Of a DNA stretch of 53,113 nt, positions 43,280 to 52,367 are shown piece by piece. The DNA lies in assembly GCA_900549995.1 (NCBI GenBank), contig URQQ01000034.1, positions 1 through 53,113 of the forward strand. The letters are read 5' to 3'. The notes under the pieces were generated by a model. It did no database searches. It saw only the letters and a program-made list of their open reading frames with translations, and was not told the origin of the DNA. A program made the position numbers and the translations under genes. This DNA is from an uncultured Lachnospiraceae bacterium (lineage in GTDB: Bacteria > Bacillota > Clostridia > Lachnospirales > Lachnospiraceae). The stretch's first letter is position 1. Each line of letters opens with the position of its first letter.

Positions 43280-45010
43280 TTACACCGGAATCGAATCCCT
43301 CACACACAGCGCCCCATATCCCACCTGCGGATTGGGATACACTGTAAATCCCGGCAGCGGTCTCGCCCCTCTTCTCAAATACGCCTTCACCTTCTCCCCA
43401 TAAAGATAAGGATCATTCCCATTTACAATCCCCCACTGCATCAAAAGTGCTGCTCCCCCTGTTACAAACGGCGTCGCAAACGATGTTCCCGTAAATGCCG
43501 CATATGCCCCCGAAGTTGTGGGCGCAGATACTTCCACCCCCGGTGCCACAAGATCCGGCTTTGCCCCGGCAAGTGCCTCACTTCCTCTGCCGGAAAATCC
43601 GGCATAAGTAAAGGTTCTGGCATCATATGCCCCGACAGACAGAACCCGTGAAGCAGTCGACGGAATTGTAAATGTCCCGGTCTCGGACGGATATAAAAAT
43701 CCGGTTCCACGGTTCAGTACATTTTCACTTGGAAGCCACATTTCATATCCACCCTCCACAATCCTGCGCGGAGTCAGCACAAATCTCCATATCCCGCTGT
43801 CAATGTAAGTATCTTTCGGAAGAAAGTCTATGAAAATCTCCTGCAGTGTGCTGTAGGGGCTGGGCTCACCATAGTATAAAAGAATTTCCGTGTTCCCCAC
43901 TGTAAATCTCTGTGGCCCCAGGATCTCCTGGAATGGCCCCACTTTCACCCCGGAAGGGGAGATCAGCGCAATTTCAAAAATGTCTGCATAGGATTTCCAC
44001 AGCTGTACATTCACTGTGGGCTGATTATTCTGTACCGCAAGCTCTACGACATCTTCAGCACCTTCCTGCAGCCTTCCTGACGTATGGCCTGCCGATGTCC
44101 CTTCATTGCCGGTTCCCACCACAATGCAGTTTTTCCACAGATTTGACACATCATCCAGAAACCGTTCCAGAAGCGAAGTCCCGGTGTGGGATCCATAGGT
44201 ATTGCCGAAACTTAAGTTTACTGCCACCGGCATATTTAGTTCCAGCGCCACACGGATCACGTAATCCACCGCCTGCATCAATTCTGTAGTTCTTGGAAAC
44301 CCATCTGGCCTCGGCGTCCCAAGCTTTACAGCGATGATCTCGCTCTGGGATGCGACTCCCGCATATGCCCCCTGGCTGTTCGTTCCATTTCCGGCCGCAA
44401 TTCCTGCCACCGCTGTTCCATGCCCGGAAGTATCTACGCTTGGAACCATCTGAAGCTGCATTGCCCTTGTTGGCTGGCGCAGTGCTTCATTGATCTGTTC
44501 GCTTGTATACAGCGTCCCAATCCGGTAGCCTAAGGGCGGTGATCCCTGGATCGACTGGTCCCACAATGCCCGTATCCGTGTCGTCCCATCTGCATTTCTG
44601 AAATCCATATTCTCATAAGCGATTCCCGAGTCAATCACCGCCACAAGTATCCCCTGTCCAAACAGCGCAAAACGGGCATCCTGTACTGCTGTAATACAAG
44701 ATACCCGTTTTCCTGTTGCCGCCTGAAAAAACAGACGTTTTGGTTTTTCTACATATTCTATCTGCGGAAGCATGGAAAGAAGCGGAAGCATGGATTCTTT
44801 CATTCCAATAATTGCATATTCGTTCTGAAGTTCCGTCACCCAGACTGCAATTTCTCTGAGCTGTTCCAGAGAACCGGAATATTTAATAATCAACTCCCAT
44901 ACCTGATCTTCCGGCTCATAGCCTACATTCAGCTCGAGGGACTTCTCCCTCTCTTCCTCCGTGGAATCCAGCGCAAGATTTAAAAGATTCTCAAATTTCT
45001 GAGTTGTCAT
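43280..45010 (-). CDS. S8 subtilisin-like peptidase of the Csp type
   Basis: This 576-residue protease has a prodomain-like N-terminus (LNLALDSTEEEREKSLEL, residues 10-27) and a subtilisin domain with intact catalytic triad: Asp127 in VAVIDSG, His197 in SGHGTAVAG and Ser510 in FTGTSFATP. The N-terminal form and long insertions resemble the Csp proteases that cleave pro-SleC in clostridial spore germination. Many Clostridia hold extra relatives with unknown roles. No cspA/cspC or sleC gene is adjacent, so germination function is inference. No signal peptide is visible. Confidence 0.85.
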   Translation of the reverse strand: MTTQKFENLLNLALDSTEEEREKSLELNVGYEPEDQVWELIIKYSGSLEQLREIAVWVTELQNEYAIIGMKESMLPLLSMLPQIEYVEKPKRLFFQAATGKRVSCITAVQDARFALFGQGILVAVIDSGIAYENMDFRNADGTTRIRALWDQSIQGSPPLGYRIGTLYTSEQINEALRQPTRAMQLQMVPSVDTSGHGTAVAGIAAGNGTNSQGAYAGVASQSEIIAVKLGTPRPDGFPRTTELMQAVDYVIRVALELNMPVAVNLSFGNTYGSHTGTSLLERFLDDVSNLWKNCIVVGTGNEGTSAGHTSGRLQEGAEDVVELAVQNNQPTVNVQLWKSYADIFEIALISPSGVKVGPFQEILGPQRFTVGNTEILLYYGEPSPYSTLQEIFIDFLPKDTYIDSGIWRFVLTPRRIVEGGYEMWLPSENVLNRGTGFLYPSETGTFTIPSTASRVLSVGAYDARTFTYAGFSGRGSEALAGAKPDLVAPGVEVSAPTTSGAYAAFTGTSFATPFVTGGAALLMQWGIVNGNDPYLYGEKVKAYLRRGARPLPGFTVYPNPQVGYGALCVRDSIPV

Positions 45011-45100
45011 AAGTTATCCACCGAACCGTACTATTTTTATCATCTTATGCATACGATCCGCGGACTATTCCCCAGACACAGACAGCCGTAAAAATATAGT

Positions 45101-45709
45101 TTAGCAGACAATATTCCCCTGATACGGCGCAAATGACAATGGAATAAAATATCCTTTTTCATATCTGCAGGACGGACATACCTGAGGCACTTTCTTTCCG
45201 GTGTGGATATAACCGCAGTTCAGGCACATCCATTTATCTTCCTCCGGACTCTCAAAATAAGATCCGTCTTTCAGCATCTGTGCGATCTTTTCAAACCGTT
45301 TTCCATGCATCTGCTCTACTTCCGCAATCTGGTAAAATGCAGAAGCAATCTCAAGGAATCCTTCCTCTTTGGCTGTATTTCCGAATGCCTGATAGACATC
45401 TTCGTATTCCTGGAACTCATTATGTGTGGCAGCCTCAAGAAGCCCTACCACTGTATCCTGTTTGTCCACTGGATAACCTCCGCAGATTTCAATGGTCTCT
45501 CCGGATGCTTCTTTGAGAAGTTCATAGTATCTCTCCGCATGAGCTCTCTCCTGATCCGCAGTGAATAAAAATACGTTGCTTACTGCATACAGTCCCTGTT
45601 TTTTCGCCTCTTCTGCCGAGAATGTATATCTGTTTCTTGCCTGGCTCTCTCCGGCAAATGCCTTCATCAGATTCTCTTTTGTTTTACTGTTTTTAAATTG
45701 AATAGCCAT
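45101..45709 (-). CDS. rbr: Rubrerythrin (NADH peroxidase)
   Basis: This 202-residue peroxide-reducing protein has the ferritin-like diiron domain with Glu21, Glu54-x-x-His57 and Glu132-x-x-His135, and a C-terminal rubredoxin domain with Cys162, Cys165, Cys178 and Cys181. It reduces hydrogen peroxide in the cytoplasm of anaerobes. It is longer by about ten residues than typical because of the tail SFAPYQGNIVC. It appears monocistronic. No PerR box was found upstream by eye. Confidence 0.95.
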   Translation of the reverse strand: MAIQFKNSKTKENLMKAFAGESQARNRYTFSAEEAKKQGLYAVSNVFLFTADQERAHAERYYELLKEASGETIEICGGYPVDKQDTVVGLLEAATHNEFQEYEDVYQAFGNTAKEEGFLEIASAFYQIAEVEQMHGKRFEKIAQMLKDGSYFESPEEDKWMCLNCGYIHTGKKVPQVCPSCRYEKGYFIPLSFAPYQGNIVC

Positions 45710-45792
45710 AGGTCACACTCCTTTTTTATATTTCTGAAGGTAGTATTCCCCATGGCTTCAATTTTATTCCAAAAAGATATTTCACGAATACC

Positions 45793-46809
45793 TTAGTTAA
45801 ATCCCACCAGCTGCTGCGCAACAGTATATGCCATCGTAGAGATCCGTCTTCCGGACTTGCCCGGCAGATTCATGGTCTGTCCCATAATACTGTAGCGGAT
45901 TTTCCAGTACACTCTGTAATCTTTCCGTTTCAGGTACTGCCAGAGTTCTTTCTTTTTCTCCAGATTCTCTTTCTTTCTGGATCGTATCAAAAGAATCGAT
46001 GATACCGTCATCATGATTGCCAGATAATTAATCATATAATTACGAAGTTTTTTATTTGGAATCCTTCGCATAGAATACATGTCGATCATTGTCTTCGTCA
46101 CAAAAATCTGCTGGTCTGCCCGTCCGATCATCACCTTTTCATTCACAGACTGATCTTCCCTTCCGATAAAATAACGGTATAGATTTACGTCCAGATAATA
46201 CATCGTGTTTACATGCGGAAGCGGATAATATACATAAATATTATCTACATAGAATGTATGCTTCGGAAGCACAAGCTGGCAGAGTTTCAAAAGCTCCGTC
46301 CTGTAAATGACAGAATGCATCAATATATACTGCCCCATATGAAAATGACCGATGTCCTTCCAGCCGAAAATCTCTTCCTGTGGCAGTACATTTTTATAAT
46401 GAATCACCCTCTTATGAGCAGCGCCAACTTTCTCATAGACATAATTCGCGACAATCATATCCAGCATCTGCTCATCCTGTGACATTTCTTTTATTACATT
46501 CAGCACTTTCTGAAGTGCCTGGGCATCCAGCCAGTCATCGCTGTCCACCACTTTAAAATACAGTCCTGTTGCGTATTTAAGGCCTGTATTGACGGCATCT
46601 CCGTGTCCGCCGTTCTCTTTATCAATCGCCTTTACAATCGTCGGGTACTTTTCCTCGTACTCTCTTGCAATCTTCAATGTATCATCCTTTGACCCATCAT
46701 TGATTACCAGTATTTCTACATCCTCGCCCCCAGTGAGCGCTGATTCAATTGCATGGCTCATATATTCTGCCGAATTATAACATGGAATTGCAAAAGATAT
46801 ATATTTCAT
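45793..46809 (-). CDS. Glycosyltransferase family 2
   Basis: This 338-residue GT-A enzyme begins SFAIPCYNSAEYMSHAIESAL, contains INDGSKDDT near residue 40 and DSDDW near 90, and has a C-terminal basic region without clear helices. It probably transfers a sugar to a surface polymer or lipid. I chose the ATG at 46809, which follows GGAGGGAAGG. The frame to 46863 lacks such a site. Its neighbours give no pathway hint. Confidence 0.88.
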   Translation of the reverse strand: MKYISFAIPCYNSAEYMSHAIESALTGGEDVEILVINDGSKDDTLKIAREYEEKYPTIVKAIDKENGGHGDAVNTGLKYATGLYFKVVDSDDWLDAQALQKVLNVIKEMSQDEQMLDMIVANYVYEKVGAAHKRVIHYKNVLPQEEIFGWKDIGHFHMGQYILMHSVIYRTELLKLCQLVLPKHTFYVDNIYVYYPLPHVNTMYYLDVNLYRYFIGREDQSVNEKVMIGRADQQIFVTKTMIDMYSMRRIPNKKLRNYMINYLAIMMTVSSILLIRSRKKENLEKKKELWQYLKRKDYRVYWKIRYSIMGQTMNLPGKSGRRISTMAYTVAQQLVGFN

Positions 46810-47174
46810 GGCCTTCCCTCCGTTTCTTGGATGTCCCCACCAGTATAATGCATTTTCAATCATTTTCCAACTACTATTTAAAAAGAATGTACCAACACAT
46901 ATTGAATTATTATGTCCTTTCTCCAGAAACTGACTCCAGAAATCAAATCTTCATTAAGCAAAGCAGAAATAGTTTTAGTCACTAAACTAAATACACAAAA
47001 ATAAATCATTTTTTTGTCGAAATATACAAAAATAAATAAGATATCTACATTTTTATTGACTATTATTAGTTTAGTGACTATACTAAAATCAACACATCGT
47101 TTAGTGGCTAAATCAAATGCGCGCAAGAATTAGTTGTGAAGAAAAAAAGAGACTTAAATTAAGGAGGAATCACT
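46810..47174. other. Intergenic control region of the MFS-patB locus
   Basis: About 160 A/T-rich bases separate the glycosyltransferase start from the first palindrome. The promoter and operator sites lie at 46974-47112, and the AAGGAGGAATCACT ribosome site at about 47160-47174. The long minus-strand frame through here is not supported. Confidence 0.5.
46974..47112. promoter_or_regulatory. Three TTTAGT-type palindromes and promoter upstream of the MFS-patB operon
   Basis: TTTAGTCACTAAA (46974-46986), TTTAGTGACTATA (47070-47082) and TTTAGTGGCTAAA (47100-47112) are 13-base palindromes. The second covers the -10 of a promoter TTGACT-17-TATACT (47056-47084). Palindromes of this size suit a MarR-type dimer, and a MarR gene lies at the end of the locus. 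Repression by blocking the -10 is likely. Confidence 0.6.
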
Positions 47175-48447
47175 ATGGGCAGTGAAAACAGTACAAAAAA
47201 AATTAAAATGACAAGTTCTATCTGGACCTCTGTCTTCTTCTGTGGTATGGGCATGACAGCATTTGATGTTCAATACCTGGCAAGAAATTATTACGTATTA
47301 TGGAAAGACGCATTTGGAACAACGGATGCACAGCTTGGGTTCATGCTAAGCGCAATTGGAATAGCGGCAGTATGTGCATACTTTTATAACGGTTTTTTAA
47401 GTGATTTTTTTAAACCAAGAACTATTCTTTCCTTTGCATATGTTATGAGTACCATAAGTGGGATTGTGCTTCTTTTTAATCCAAACTATGTTATCGCAAC
47501 CGTGATTTTTGTTTTATTTGCACTGACACCTTTGTGGGCGCCAATCGTAAAGCTGCTGGCCAATACTACGCCTCCCGAGTTAAGCGGAAAGATTTATGGA
47601 TGGCTGGATTCATTCAACGGGCTGACAGGGCTGGCAATTGGTTTTGTTGCATCATTTATTGTATCTAAATTTGATGCAAGAATTGCAATGCGCGCAGTAA
47701 TTGCCATGTATGTTGTAATGAGTATCCTTTCATTTATTGGTTTACAGATCATTTGCAGAGGCGGAAAGGCAGATATAAAACCACAAGATGATAATGAAAA
47801 ATTAAGTATTAAAAATATTTCAATTTTACTCCGTGATCCAAATCAATGGTTAGTCTGGTTAGGGATTGCATTCGGGTATACAGGGTATATCGGGCTTACA
47901 TATTTGAGTCCAATGTTAGCGGATTATTTTGGTGTTTCTACCGCTACGATCACAGCATTAAACACGATTCAAAACAGCGGACTTACATTTATTATCCCAA
48001 TTTTCTCGGGATGGTTAAGTGACCGTGTCGGTGCCGTCCGCTCTTACTTTTTATGGCTGGCATTCTATATCGTAAGTATGGGAATTGTTTTTATTATTCC
48101 ATGGGCACCTGCGTTTTACATTGTAGGAATTGCCAGTGTTATTCTTCTTGCCTGCTCTGTAAAAGGGCGCAGCCCACTTTCAAGTTCCATGCTGACAGAT
48201 GTGCGCACACCTCTATGGTTATTTGGTTCATCGGTTGGACTTGAAAGCGTGTTATTAACACTTCCGGATACATTCTGCTATACAATCGCCGGTAACCTGA
48301 TCGAAAATAGTTTTCGCAGGATGTTTAATCTTTGCATTGCTCGGCCTTATCTGCAACATCATTCTCGACAGGAGAATGAAAGCAGGGCTGACATCTGATA
48401 AGTTCTTTAACGCCATGATGCGTAAAGAAAACACGAACATAGAATAA
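47175..48447 (+). pseudogene. MFS transporter, frameshifted near its C-terminus
   Basis: The first 370 or so codons make a normal 10-11 helix MFS protein beginning MTSSIWTSVFFCGMGMTAFD. Near 48296-48310 the frame changes: the original frame stops at 48398 after unrelated residues, while the other frame continues VFAGCLIFALLGLICN, the expected last helix, and ends at 48447. One indel restores the gene. The locus position before patB, and the shared MarR operators, suggest uptake or export of a thiol or sulphur conjugate. Confidence 0.8.
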
Positions 48448-48483
48448 ACACAATAAGAGTACATATTACAAGGAGGTTCTAAA

Positions 48484-49659
48484 ATGAAATACAATTTTGA
48501 TGAAATTATCGACAGGACTCATACCAACAGTACAAAATACGATGCGGGGGCACTTTACAATAAATATCTGCCAGAAGAATATATCCCGATGTGGGTTGCT
48601 GACATGGATTTTGCCTGTCCCCAGGCTATGTTGGATGCGATGAAGGCCCGTATTGACCGGCGTATTCTTGGATACGGAAATTATACATCGACACTTCCGC
48701 AGGAATATTTCGATGCAATTATCAATTGGCTAAAACGCAGGCATAACATTGATGCCAAACGGGAAAATATAGCATTTGCGACAAGTCTCATGAACGCTGT
48801 CCGTGAAGCAGTTGGTGTCATGAGTCATGACGGAGAAGGAGTCATGGTACATACACCGCAATATCCGTGGATTTATTACCCAATTTATGAATATCAGAGA
48901 AATGTCACCGAACTTCCGCTCATCGAAACCGATGGCTATTATACGATTGATTTTGATGCTTTTGAAAAAGAAGCATCAAAAGTTGAAAATACCCTTTTGA
49001 TTTTCTGCAGTCCTCACAATCCGAGCGGACGTGTCTGGACAGAAGCAGAACTTAAAAGACTTGCCGGCATTTGCTTTGAAAATGATGTGAAAATTTTCGT
49101 GGATGAAATTCATAGTGATATCGTGAGAAAATCAGCGGACATGATATCGCTGACAGCGCTTTACCCTGGAGATCCCCGGATTGTCACTGCGACATCAACG
49201 AGCAAGACATTCAATGCCGCCGGCAACTGCCACTCTTATGTCATCACCTATGATAAAAAGCTAAAACAATTATTTGACGACTGTAAATATTGTCCTTCGC
49301 CAAATCCATTGTCTGTGGCCGCCCTTATTGCCGCATACAATGAATGCGAAGACTGGCTGGATGAAGTAAATCTGTATATCGATGACAATATCGATTATCT
49401 GGAAAAATATTTAAGAGAAAACCTTCCGAAAGTGAAATTCCGAAAACCGGAGGGAACCTATTTGTGCTGGATGGACATGCGTGCATACGGACTTTCAGAG
49501 GATGATTTAAATAAAAAAATTTCCCAGGCAGGTCTTTATTTGGAGTATGGAAGTGAATTTGTCGGCAACGGCGATGGATTTGCCCGTATGAATGTTGCCT
49601 GCCCAAGAAGTACTCTGAAAAAAGCGTGTGAAATCTTAAAAAGGGCACTGGAGGATTAA
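48484..49659 (+). CDS. MalY/PatB-type C-S beta-lyase (PLP aminotransferase fold)
   Basis: This 391-residue enzyme belongs to the MalY/PatB group, which cleaves cystathionine or cysteine S-conjugates to a thiol, pyruvate and ammonia. The PLP Lys is Lys241 in TSTSKTFNAAG, and PMWVADMDFACP, SPHNPSGRVW and FVDEIHSD mark the fold. The gene begins 36 bases after the MFS end, with AAGGAGG, so both are one operon under the TTTAGT sites. A role in aromatic or plant-derived S-conjugate metabolism is inference. Confidence 0.9.
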   Translation: MKYNFDEIIDRTHTNSTKYDAGALYNKYLPEEYIPMWVADMDFACPQAMLDAMKARIDRRILGYGNYTSTLPQEYFDAIINWLKRRHNIDAKRENIAFATSLMNAVREAVGVMSHDGEGVMVHTPQYPWIYYPIYEYQRNVTELPLIETDGYYTIDFDAFEKEASKVENTLLIFCSPHNPSGRVWTEAELKRLAGICFENDVKIFVDEIHSDIVRKSADMISLTALYPGDPRIVTATSTSKTFNAAGNCHSYVITYDKKLKQLFDDCKYCPSPNPLSVAALIAAYNECEDWLDEVNLYIDDNIDYLEKYLRENLPKVKFRKPEGTYLCWMDMRAYGLSEDDLNKKISQAGLYLEYGSEFVGNGDGFARMNVACPRSTLKKACEILKRALED

Positions 49660-49704
49660 AAGATTTATCGCTGCAAATGAATTTTTAAGAAAAAGGGAAA
49701 GGGC

Positions 49705-49733
49705 TTGCGTAAAAAAAATTTACATGCTAAAAT
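49705..49733 (+). promoter_or_regulatory. Promoter of the MarR gene
   Basis: TTGCGT (49705-49710) and TAAAAT (49728-49733) are 17 bases apart. No TTTAGT palindrome is seen here, so autoregulation through the same site is not evident. Confidence 0.5.
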
Positions 49734-49787
49734 TTTTAATGCGTACTGATGAAGAATGGATATTAGTGCAGCATTGAGGAGAAAAAA

Positions 49788-50270
49788 ATGGCAGATGTAG
49801 ATAATAAGAAAGAGATTGATCGAGTATATAAACAGCTAAGTGCGCATGCAGACCTTGTTTATTCATTTGTAACTACATATGACAGATATATTAATGAGAA
49901 ACATAATTATGGTATCGGTGAAGATATCAGCATGGTGGAAGTGCACACGCTTACGATGATTGCGGATAATCCGGGAATCACTGTAAGCGAACTCTCAAAA
50001 ATGTGGAACAGAACAAAAGGCGCTGTCTCTCAAAATATCACGAAATTAAAAGAAAAAGGATTGATTGAAAGCAGACAGAGCAGTGAAGATGCAAGGAAAA
50101 GTTATCTGTATGCCACAGAAGAAGGTGAGAAATTAAGTACTGCCCATAAAATGTATGATAATCTGGATATTATGGCAACACAGCAGGAACTGCTGCAGCA
50201 TTGTTCCATGGAGGAGTTAAATGCCTTTTATAAGGTACTGGATATTTATCTCCACCTCTTTGATGATTAA
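49788..50270 (+). CDS. MarR family transcriptional regulator
   Basis: This 160-residue protein has the MarR winged helix (HTLTMIADNPGITVSELSKM and GAVSQNITKLKEKGLIE) and helical N- and C-termini for dimer formation. It is in the same direction as the MFS-patB genes but has its own promoter. Its likely operators are the three TTTAGT-type palindromes upstream of the MFS gene. The ligand could be the thiol conjugate or a phenolic acid. It ends at a very strong bidirectional terminator. Confidence 0.9.
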   Translation: MADVDNKKEIDRVYKQLSAHADLVYSFVTTYDRYINEKHNYGIGEDISMVEVHTLTMIADNPGITVSELSKMWNRTKGAVSQNITKLKEKGLIESRQSSEDARKSYLYATEEGEKLSTAHKMYDNLDIMATQQELLQHCSMEELNAFYKVLDIYLHLFDD

Positions 50271-50298
50271 TATAGATGATGCATATATGCGGCCATCA

Positions 50299-50350
50299 AA
50301 AAAAGATATAAAATACAGCTTTTTAAAACACTGTATTTTATATCTTTTTT
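50299..50350. terminator. Very strong bidirectional terminator
   Basis: Two perfect 20-base arms (AAAAAAGATATAAAATACAG and its complement) flank a 12-base loop between the convergent MarR and GH120 genes. Each arm ends in a run of six A/T. Confidence 0.92.
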
Positions 50351-50360
50351 GTTTACTGTT

Positions 50361-52307
50361 TTATCCCCAGATTTTAATCTTGTTATATCCTTCTTTCAGG
50401 CCCTGAATCGGTCCTGCAGCCGGTGCGCTGTCACGTTTGCATCCCAGATAATCGCTGTCCAGCACGATTGGATTGCCATCAGGATCTTCATAAGGCGCTT
50501 CCACAATACGTACCATATCAAGCATCCTGGTATCAAGAATTCTGGTTGGAATCTCCAGAAGTCCTTTTTCTACATTGATTTCAAGATATGTCTCATCGCC
50601 TTCTTTTACGATTTTTGCTTCCGGGTCTGCATCACTCATAAAGTTTATATCTTCCCGGCAGAACGCTTTTGCTCCATTGAGATAGCCGTTCTGGTTAATG
50701 TATACCGGCTGTTTCACTGTATCGAACATCTCGTGGTCACCATTTCCGGCCGATGTGATCTTTTCGACATATTCCTCCATGGAAATCAGATCGAATTCAT
50801 CATACCCTTTTGTTCCGTGAACAGATTCTTCTGTGTATACCGGAGCGCCTCCGATGAAAATATTCTGGTAGAGACGGTCATCTCCGCTGAAGACAAGTGC
50901 GGTTCCTGCAACTTCTGTAGAGTGCGGGAAATGATAAGGTGTGGAGCGGTCAAGCACATCCACTCTTCTCATTGTTCCAAAGCACAGGTTATGAAGATAT
51001 GCACCGCCTTGTGCCACATTGTCGAAGTTATAATCAGATGCAAAGATATTGTTATCTACCATATATGGGCCATGGGTAACTTCAACCATAAGATCACGGT
51101 CATTTCCGTAGTACAGGTTCTTGCTCACCCGTGTTCCCTGCGCCTGCCAGTCAAGCCATGTCCCGAGTGTACAGTGATGGATATTATTGTTGTGAATCTG
51201 TACATCGACTGCAGCATGAAGTTTAATTCCGGCAATTTCATATCCGAAGAACTCGTGTTTCACGCCGACATTGTAGATTTCATTATTGTAAATTTCGCTG
51301 AACACGCATCCCATGTGTCCCACAATCCCATTCTGCCCGCAGTCATAAATGACATTATTACGGACGATATGAGATCCGATCTTTTCTTTGCTCCATCCGA
51401 TCTGACGTGCACGGAAGACTGCTTCCATCTGGTACTGGTAACCCGGCTTGTGATGTCTTCTTGTGCAGGCATTATGTCCGGTAGAAATCTCTTTTCCAAG
51501 GCTCACTGCGCTGCATTTTGCATCGTGGATGATATTATTTTCAATGATCCATCCTTTGCTCCAGTGCGCACCAATCAGTCCCGGCTGGTCAGCAGTTGGA
51601 GGTGCCCAGGGAGACGCCGCCTGTGCCATCTCAAATCCTCGGACTGTGATATAATCCATACCGGTTCTCTCTGGGTAAAAGCAAAACTGACGGACATTGA
51701 TCTCTACCAGTTCTTTCGTCGGGTCAGCCCCCTGGAAGTTCGCATAGATCGTCGTAGTGTCACGGTCTACCTCCGCATACCACAAAAGCATCGAGTCTTC
51801 CGGGTAAAGCAGCGGTTCTCTGTGCAATGTCCATGGAGCATTGAATCCATCTTCACGCATCACAGGATTTTTCACCTCATCCAGTGTCGCTGCCTCGTAG
51901 AGAGATTTTCCATTCAGATAGACATCTGCTGCGTGTACCTGCCGGTCCGCCGGATCAATCAGCCAGTCACCGGTGAGCGGTTCATAAAAAGGATTAAAAT
52001 CACCAAACATTTCATTAGATACAACTGCTTTCCAGACAGAGCCTTCTATATTCTCCCAGTCTTTCACTACTTCAGAACCTTTGATGACTACCTTTTCACC
52101 CTCGGCTGCCTCATATGTAATACGGTTGATATCGCTGTATCCTCTGTGTGCAGGTTTTACCCATTCACGATAAGTACCTTCATGAACAATCACACAGTCT
52201 CCCGCCTCGGCAACAGCTGCCGCTTTGGAAATTGTCGCAAAAGGAGACGTCTTCGTACCATCCGCATAATCATTGCCTGTCACGGCAACATGAAATTCTC
52301 TGTTCAT
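50361..52307 (-). CDS. GH120 beta-xylosidase, right-handed parallel beta-helix
   Basis: This 648-residue protein begins HVAVTGNDYADGTKTSPFATISKAA, a beta-helix opening, and has repeated NNxIY/NNIIH turns. It resembles GH120 beta-xylosidases such as XylC of Thermoanaerobacterium. In XylC, from memory, the nucleophile is Asp382 and the acid/base Glu405. Here Asp386 (WLDW) and Glu409 (LMVEV) stand at the same 23-residue spacing. No signal peptide is present, so it should act on imported xylo-oligosaccharides in the cytoplasm. The permease gene follows upstream on the same strand. Confidence 0.85.
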   Translation of the reverse strand: MNREFHVAVTGNDYADGTKTSPFATISKAAAVAEAGDCVIVHEGTYREWVKPAHRGYSDINRITYEAAEGEKVVIKGSEVVKDWENIEGSVWKAVVSNEMFGDFNPFYEPLTGDWLIDPADRQVHAADVYLNGKSLYEAATLDEVKNPVMREDGFNAPWTLHREPLLYPEDSMLLWYAEVDRDTTTIYANFQGADPTKELVEINVRQFCFYPERTGMDYITVRGFEMAQAASPWAPPTADQPGLIGAHWSKGWIIENNIIHDAKCSAVSLGKEISTGHNACTRRHHKPGYQYQMEAVFRARQIGWSKEKIGSHIVRNNVIYDCGQNGIVGHMGCVFSEIYNNEIYNVGVKHEFFGYEIAGIKLHAAVDVQIHNNNIHHCTLGTWLDWQAQGTRVSKNLYYGNDRDLMVEVTHGPYMVDNNIFASDYNFDNVAQGGAYLHNLCFGTMRRVDVLDRSTPYHFPHSTEVAGTALVFSGDDRLYQNIFIGGAPVYTEESVHGTKGYDEFDLISMEEYVEKITSAGNGDHEMFDTVKQPVYINQNGYLNGAKAFCREDINFMSDADPEAKIVKEGDETYLEINVEKGLLEIPTRILDTRMLDMVRIVEAPYEDPDGNPIVLDSDYLGCKRDSAPAAGPIQGLKEGYNKIKIWG

Positions 52308-52367
52308 TTTTCTTCCCTCCTGAGTTTCGTAAGTTCAGCAAAGCCAAGGCTCTGCCAGTGATATATA

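Noticed and set aside
46878..47126. An 82-codon minus-strand frame over the MarR operator region
   Set aside because: It overlaps the promoter and palindromes of the MFS operon, and its translation has no family features.
50349..52361. A 670-codon plus-strand frame longer than the GH120 gene opposite
   Set aside because: It is a shadow of the GH120 gene. The translation is rich in Cys, His and Arg without any domain pattern, and the minus frame has a recognisable fold, catalytic residues and good ribosome site.
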